DNA from: Macquaria australasica
Taxonomy: Eukaryota > Chordata > Actinopteri > Centrarchiformes > Percichthyidae
Assembly: GCA_005408345.1 (NCBI GenBank)
Contig: SEMN01000094.1
Location: 823,501 to 887,500 of the forward strand
Length of the DNA: 64,000 nt
Reading direction: 5' to 3'
In this document: positions 56,610 to 64,000 of the stretch, in pieces
Layout: each line of letters opens with the position of its first letter
Position numbering within the stretch: the stretch's first letter is position 1
Program-made: the position numbers and the translations under genes
Notes under the pieces: model-generated
Told to the model about the DNA's origin: nothing
Databases searched by the model: none
Seen by the model: only the letters and a program-made list of their open reading frames with translations

Positions 56610-59600
56610 CGCGCACTGTTTAGACAGTGATATAGCAGTCCACACTAGCAGAACACCTTTGCTCTCTGATCTGCTCTCCCATTGGCTGTCTGTTTCCAAG
56701 GCGACCTGCAGGAGGTGGCTGATTGGAGCGAAGATGCAGGAAGGTGCATTCAATGTAAGGTCGGCTTTTTAGTGACCTTATTACCCCACAATGATAGAGG
56801 AGGAAAGAGAGGTAGAGGGAGACAGAGATGTGGTAAGAGATGAAGATATAGACAGACAGTGATGGAGCTACATGTGTTTGTATGAGGCGTATTACATATT
56901 ACCTCGAATAAAGAGGCTTTATTGTTCAAATAAGGGTTTAAGTGTAGGGAAAATGACACTGACCTGGTTGATATTCTATTGACTACACTGACACATGCCA
57001 GCACACACACACAAAGAGCCATACACGTAAACACACAGTGAGCTGCAACTGTGAGCAACTACATTTGAGATTCAGTGTATATCTCAAGGTCTTGACCTCA
57101 TTTAGTCTAAATAATGTTCAGCTCCCAAAGCACCTCTCTCCTCCCCCCTTTTCTCATACTTCCTCGCTCTCTCGCTATTCCCTTCCTGCTTCTCTTCCTT
57201 TCTCTTTTCCTCCACCATCTCTAACCTCCTTCCTTTTCCTCCCTTTGCTTTATTTCTCCTCTCTCCCCCTATTTCTCTCCCTGTCTCCACTGTCTCGGAC
57301 AAGTAGGTGAGTCATAGAAATATAGTGTTTTGCTCAGCGGGGGTTGAATTTACTTAAAGCTGAGCCAAATACTGGAAGTAGACAATGCTGCCAGTATCAG
57401 CATGGGGATCAACGGTGATGGGAAAATCTATTTGGATAACGTAAGAGGCGTTATGTATCAGAAATGCCCTGAAAAATGACCACTGGTCAAAGATGCTGAT
57501 AAACTTAACTGGCTACAAAATCTCAGTTGTCACTACCATTGACAGCAGTTTAGCAGAATACCTTTATTTTGAAAGATTAAGATGACCTCAAGGTACAGAC
57601 TGCCTCTCCAGCTAAGATGATATATTATTAGTATCCACTTAAAGGAGACTTTTAATGTCACAAAGTCAAAATGTTGTTTAAAAGGCTTTCTTTCAAGAGT
57701 TTGGGGAGTTTTCTGTCACATGCAGTAGAAGCTGAACCGGAGCCTGTTCTGTCTTCTGCAGGCTCATTGCCTCTGAAAATGACTTTTGGGTGCAGTTCTG
57801 TTAGTACCACTAAACAGAGTGCAGAGAGCTGTGCCACCCTGCAATGGAGAACACTTGATCAGCTGTGACAGAGTGCGTTTCCCTGCACATCAATATCCTG
57901 TTAATATTCTGGATACTCAAGTATTCCGTTTTGGTGTTGCTGCATGTAAACATAATATCCTGTTTACAATACATCTCATTAAATCTTCTCCCAATGTGAA
58001 GAAACCCAAATAAGATAGCTGGGGTGCACCAATATTAGCCACGGGGCTGTGACGTGTATGCGCCTTATCTTATTTATTGCTTGAGTTCTGCGGCTGAGTA
58101 GGTTTGCTGCCTGCAGTTATATTTGCTAAATATCTACCATTTTGAGCTTTGCAAGGCAAAAACGTTCTCCAAAAAAGGGTTATACATAATAAAATCTCCT
58201 GGAACAGATGTTGATGTGACTAACATTAAGATATCTAGACAACTAGACATCCACATCCACATCTCTTAGCCCACAGCGTTGTATTCAGATGACACTGACA
58301 TTCTCCTTGAAGGTAACTATTTATTTCTTTTCTAGCCTACAATATTTTACTCACAGTGACTCATACATTGAAGCTCACAGCATTCACATTATTATATTAC
58401 CACCAAGTGAAGCAAATATGAGGAAGTGAAAGTTTTATCAAGGGTTATGTTCGGGAAAAAAGCTGTGAAAATGTATTACTTATTTATTATTATATCTAAT
58501 ATCATTAATATTAGTTCATTGATTTCAATTGTTTGCTTTCACTGTTTAATTTTTAATCATTTACAGTTTTTATTTCATCTGCTTTCCTCTCTGTTTCTTC
58601 AACTGACACTTCCACTGCTTTCATCTCTTAGTGTTTAACTAACACTTTAACTTACACTTAAACTTCTTTCAACTCTTCCATTTTAACTGCCATGTTGGCT
58701 TTTTTCACTAATTGTATTTTGAATGCCACTTCAGCTTCTTTCAGTATTTGAACTATTTCAACTGTTGCAACTGCAATTTCTAATTTTTAAGCTGGGAGCA
58801 CATTTAGAGTCTCTTCAGAGAATTGATCCTTTTCCAGTTTCAAACTGTTATTGAGGAGCTAATGAATAATTAACAATTAATAATGGTGACTGACCACAGT
58901 TTGTGTGTGTGAGATAAAAACAACGAGAAAAAGTATTTTCCCTGGTTTGCAGTGTCTGTCTGCATTTGGATGGACTGAATTAAAGAGCTGCTCCCAGGTT
59001 TCTCAGACAGACACTGGTTCTTTTTTTCATTTTGTCTGTGGATTAGGGTTACCTAGTTACCGCAGCAAAACTGAAGGATGTTCGGTGTGACGAGTGGAAA
59101 TGGAAATGGAAATAGCACCACTTCAGCATGGACAGGGTCCCTGGCCTGATCAGCCTGACAAGCAATAACTTGTACAACTTCACCACTTCACCTCACAGAG
59201 GCATGTACCTCATTCAGAGCAGAAGCCATTTTCATGGGGTTTTACGTGCACGGTGACACACACTATCCCAGGAGGCAGAAGGCAGGAGGACAGTCTTTAT
59301 CCCATTTCTTAAACATACTGCGCAGCAGGTGCTTGTTGCCATGGTAAACAATGTAGTTAGCTATGCAACAGCGAGTCAGAAAACCTAGTGGCATTATCTT
59401 GAGGCAGGGAAGAGTAATGGTATGGGTAATAGACTGTCAAATGTACATGTTCTTGCCTCTCCACAGTAGTTGACTGTAACACTTTTCCCCCTTCAGAGCT
59501 TGAACAGAATGTTCTGAACAAATGCTTGCAATGATAATGACTGCAAAGTGGGCTTCCTGCACTGCAGATACACTCTCTAGTTTCACAATGATCCTCACTC

Positions 59601-59689
59601 TTTTTTTTTTAACCTTCGTAACATTTGTACAACTGAGGCTGATAGGAATGTCAACAGTTTTGCAGGTGTTTAGTCATAAACCAAAATAT

Positions 59690-60010
59690 TGGACATATTC
59701 AAATTTTGACCTGATGATGGCCCTACATGGAAAGTTAAGGGATCACCAAAGTTATTGCAATTTGTCCTGAGGGGAACATTGGTGCCTGTACCCAATTTAG
59801 TGGCAATCCATGAGTTGTCGAGACATTTCGCTCAAAACCACAAATGTGACCCTCACGGTGGCGCTATATGAAAAGTCAGGGCATCACCAAAGTCATTAGG
59901 ATACATCATCTGGGGACCATGAATGTGTGTACCAAATTTCATGGCAATCTGTCCTATGGTTGTTGAGATATTTCAGTCTGGACCAAAGTGGTGGCCCAAC
60001 CTACCACAGA
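59690..60010 (+). repeat. Interspersed repeat, family R1, copy 2 with an internal duplication
   Basis: Shares 'ttttgacctgat', 'gatcaccaaagt' and 'ggttgttgagatatttcagt' with the copy at 32165. The 'atcaccaaagt.att' part occurs twice within this copy (near 59740 and 59885), so it contains a partial tandem duplication. Confidence 0.75.
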
Positions 60011-62124
60011 CAACAATGGCAGTGAAATGAGATCCTGATATACAATAGGTATGTGTATATTATGTATAATGTAATAACTACAGTGGGATTTTTTAAACCA
60101 GAGTAATGATCATACAGTATCAGGATATTTGGACATTACTGGATATATTACAGTGAATGCTTTATCATCAGTGCCCAAAATGATCAAAAATCCCATAAAA
60201 GAGTAGAGCTAAATTTGCCACATGGCAAGGAAATGCCATTTAACTAAAAAAGATAACTGAATCATCATTCTCCCCCACAATAATCAAGTCCCAAATGCTC
60301 CCTTAGCAGAGATTCTGATAACACCTGGAAGTTTTGAAAGGAGCTCGGGGAGAAATTAGTTGAATGTCAAACAGCTGGTGTTTGATAAGGAAGGGAAAAC
60401 CTTCACTATGCGTTTTGCATAGCCTGAGACCAAAAATTCAGGGGAAACAACATGGGAGGAGACCTTTTAGAAAAGCAAGGACAGATGCCATGGGGAAGAC
60501 AGTTATAGGTCAGTCACCCAATGACGCAGTTTGTCCTCCACCAAGGAGAAAGGTGTGGTTGCATTTTGCCAAAACAATCGCAGTGGGAATTGCTGACGCC
60601 ACTGCATCATCGTCCTCAAGGTTTGTAAAAACTGAATCAGCTCACCGGCTGATGAACGACCAACATTACAGAAGATCATGACGTTATTTAGATCCATAAT
60701 TAATTATTTTCCATTTCCTGCGTCTTCACACCCACAACCTTCACACTGTTTATGAGGAATCTGAATTGTAGAGTTGTTGCCTGCCTGTGCGATAACCTTG
60801 CTTTGTGTTGGATGCATTACTCGATCATGAAAATGTATTCATCTCAAATGCGAGGCTATCATTCTACTGCAGATAGATTGTGCTGCGATGAAGGTGTCAC
60901 ATTCATTGGATTAAATCTGTTTATGTGTTGAAGATGCTCAAACTAATGTTTTGCACCAGTTCATTTCCCCCCGATGCTCTTTGTAAATCGTTTGTGATGA
61001 AAATATTTAGTCAGCCAGTCAGAGCCGCATTGAAAAATCGCTGTAATACTACAATCAATAATTACGTCTAATCACTTTCATCTAAATTTGTTTGATGCTT
61101 GTGTAAAACTGCACACAACAAATGAATCACAAATTAAGAAAAATCCAATATCAACCTCCCTCACCCTCACACTTGCCATCCCTTGTTTAAAGCTTTTCTT
61201 TAATTGATTCAGGAAGTTTCATTTGAAAAAAAAGAGGAAATTTTAAATTATTCAGCAAATATGACTGATTGATTGATTTTATTTATGGATTATCAGACAC
61301 AGACAAGAAAATCAAAAGGATTATTATTTCCAATTATTTCCAATATGGTCCCAAGATGTTGAAAAAGAAAACACAAAGAAGCACCAGACATTCAACATAA
61401 AAACTGAACAACACAATTTAAGCAATAAAAACCTCCCACATCAAAAAACAAGAACAGCTAAAGTAACAATGTCATGCAAATTTAATTATAAACATGTTAC
61501 CCTGTTCCATAAAATAGTCCTAACTTGACTTCTATAAGGCTCTCTCGTGATGGGTAGCAGAAGGCTGTTCCACAAATATGGGATTAGTGCTGTAGAGCAC
61601 AGCGGCTTGGCTTGGTTGACTGACATTCAATTCTCATGCATTGTTCTTTCTCTTTCCTTTCTCTTCCCTGATCTTTGAATAACAACAGCTATAAAAACCA
61701 ATCTGGTCCCAGTGCTGCTTCCATGAATACAATTTGACCCTAACATGACATCACTGTCTGTGGTCAACGACGACAATATCACATTCAATTCAGTCAATAA
61801 AAAGGAAAATCAAAACAACACTTCATATGCTAATGACTCAGTTTCTTTCCACAGTGACGAACAAGGAAACCTAGAGACGTTTCAGGTTTTTTTCGCCCTA
61901 TACCTTTATAATATTACAATTTATATAAATAATCATATGATTTCACAGTTGTCCTTGTTTTTTTACATTGTTTCACAAGGAACTTTTTGAATGTATTTTT
62001 ACGACTGTAAGAGTTATAGACTATGTGAGTTTGAGTTTATTTGTGAATTTTGTAAGTAATATCTTGTATATCGTTAAGTGTAAAACATTTTGATTGTGTT
62101 TTTAGCGATACCAGCCGCATGGCT

Positions 62125-62470
62125 CTAGGGGCATTCACGGTCCCCAGATGATGAATCCTAATGACTTTGGTGATTCCTAGACTTTTCCTCTAGCGCCACC
62201 ATGAGGTTGAAATTGGTAGTTTTGAGTGAAATATCTCAACAACTACTGGATGGATTGCCATGTGTGTTTCACAAATTATGTCCCCCTCAGGATGAACTGT
62301 AATCACTGCGGTGAGCCCTTAACTTTTCATCTAACGCTATCAAGTCTAAATTTTAATTTGTCCAATACTTTTGTTTATCATTTAATATTTGCAAAACTAA
62401 TGACATTCCCATCAGCTGTACTTTGTGTTTAGTGCTAATTAGCAAATGTTAGCATGCTAACTTGTTAAAC
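62125..62470 (-). repeat. Interspersed repeat, family R1, copy 3, inverted
   Basis: Carries the complements of the strings seen at 32165 and 59690 ('aatgactttggtgattc', 'tgaaatatctcaacaact') and ends with 'gcaaatgttagcatgctaac'. Confidence 0.75.
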
Positions 62471-64000
62471 TAAGATGTTAAAAATTATTGCAACTGAAAA
62501 GTTTACTTTGAAAGAGTGCAGGGTGAGCAAACAGTCATGGCTGTCTTAAAAGTTTATATTGCCTGTTGGTTCTAGGCAATTTTGACAGAACTATCTCAAC
62601 ATTTTGGATTATACACCAGAAATAATATTATGGATATGAGCCCATTTGGAGCAAAACACGTTTGACAATGGGTGTTGATATTGTTCGGTATTTGGTCTAA
62701 AGCGGTTGTAATTTGTGCACATTCAAACACTGAAAACAGATTCAGTGTTGGTAATAGGTGCAACATGCAAACAAGCAGCATAGCTAAAGATCATTTTCAC
62801 CACATGGACCCATAACATGTCATAGTCAAGGTTATTCACCTGTGTGCAGTGGAGGGCTGAGTGTATGCAGGTTTTCCTTCCAACAAAAAAACAACAGTAG
62901 GTGCTTTCACTGATTAGTTTCTCCACTCTGGTTGAAGTTATGCTAATCACTGAAATTACCTGCAGGTATGCACTCTAGACCACTGAGTCAGCAGGAAGCC
63001 TCATCTTAGATGTTTTTTGTTGTGAAATATAATTGAATTATCATCCTGTCTGTGCTACTAGCAGGTAGAATAAAGCTGAATAATAATACTGTAAACACAG
63101 AAGTCATACTCTCCCACTGTGCTACAGTCTGGCAGTGATGGCGTTCTCTCTGGAGAAGCCCTACGCTCTGTTTTAGCACAGATCTTCATACTGTGCACCA
63201 AATTGTCAAGAAACCCCTTTGTGTGTCAGTCAGTTAACTATTCAAAAATAACACAGTGATTCACTGTAACAGTCAGGCACCAAACCAATCAGCTTGTAAC
63301 ATTTAAAGTCAGTAAATTAGTTAACAATTCAACACGTAATCCAGAAGTATATGAACTGTGGGACAACGGCTGAAGAAGCTGGGTGTGAAACGTCATTTTC
63401 TTATGAGATTTTCTCATGGAGAAAGAAAGAATACCTTTACAACATTTGGTGTGCAGTCATACCAGAACATCAACAGATGAACCTGTAACTGTAAGCCAGA
63501 GACAACATCAGACAGTCAGTGAGCCAGTTAGACAAGCAAACCAGTCAATCACATACCCAACTGACCACCCAACGAAACACAAACATGCTATGTTGAAGAC
63601 CTTGACAGGTGAAATGCCTCAGTGGCTATTCTAACTGTCACACACTGTCCTGACATATCATCATTTGAGATATCATGTTTCATGTCCATCAAAAAGTCCC
63701 TTGATTTCTGGAAAACGTCCACTTCACCAGACACAACTCTCCCCTTTCCCACCTTTTTTTTTCACTGACAAGTATCAGTTAATCAGCCAACTAACCAGTA
63801 AACGTGCAGAAAACCCGTCAGTTTAGAGTCCAACCCATCCGAACCAAACCCTAACCCCTCACTTACTCAGCCAGTCGACTAGTTGAACGTCTGTTATTAA
63901 GGACCCTGACTGTGTTTCCACCAATTACAGTAAACCAGCCAGCCAGTCAGCCAGTGAACCAGTCAGACTGTTGAATGTGTGCTCATGGAGCATGACAGTG

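Noticed and set aside
60364..60681. Plus-strand open frame of 105 codons
   Set aside because: Unrecognised basic sequence with overlapping minus-strand frame; no promoter or splice evidence.

Overview
The window looks like nuclear DNA from a teleost, probably perciform-like, fish. Genes are split by GT-AG (and two GC-AG) introns. Coding exons cover only a few percent of the sequence, (CA)n and other microsatellites are very dense, and several interspersed repeats have the look of familiar teleost elements. The exons read as HDDC2(+), TPD52L1(-), RNF217(-) and NKAIN2(-). Apart from inversion of the whole block, this is the order and relative orientation of the human 6q22.31 genes NKAIN2-RNF217-TPD52L1-HDDC2, so synteny supports each name. 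A short histone-fold gene matching CENPW lies head-to-head with HDDC2; in human it is on the same arm but not adjacent.

Layout. 1-3300: an unassigned open stretch at the left edge, then gene-poor DNA. 3319-4015 (-): CENPW-like exons. 4268-6994 (+): complete six-exon HDDC2, 219 aa. 7000-9934: tail-to-tail spacer with a small MITE. 9935-23642 (-): TPD52L1, nine coding exons, 308 aa, plus a candidate 15-nt microexon. 23771-24431: a foldback element just upstream of the TPD52L1 start. 24432-30184: spacer and probable RNF217 3'UTR. 30185-39084 (-): complete seven-exon RNF217, 575 aa. 39300-49420: gene-poor DNA with transposon remnants. 49423-64000 (-): the 3' part of NKAIN2, two coding exons with long introns; its 5' exons lie beyond the right edge.

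The genes are unrelated housekeeping or neural genes kept together by descent, not a pathway: a nucleotide phosphohydrolase (HDDC2), a kinetochore histone-fold protein (CENPW), a vesicle-traffic coiled-coil protein (TPD52L1), a membrane-anchored RBR ubiquitin ligase (RNF217) and a Na,K-ATPase-interacting membrane protein (NKAIN2). I saw no CRISPR array, operon, rRNA, convincing tRNA or phage-like system. The most interesting points are two GC-AG introns in HDDC2, two tryptophan-rich symmetrical cassette exons in TPD52L1, the candidate TPD52L1 microexon, a stop codon embedded in an NKAIN2 splice donor, and a CENPW reading frame that runs into a repeat. Exon borders were set by hand from splice signals, codon phase and remembered family sequences; no search was run.
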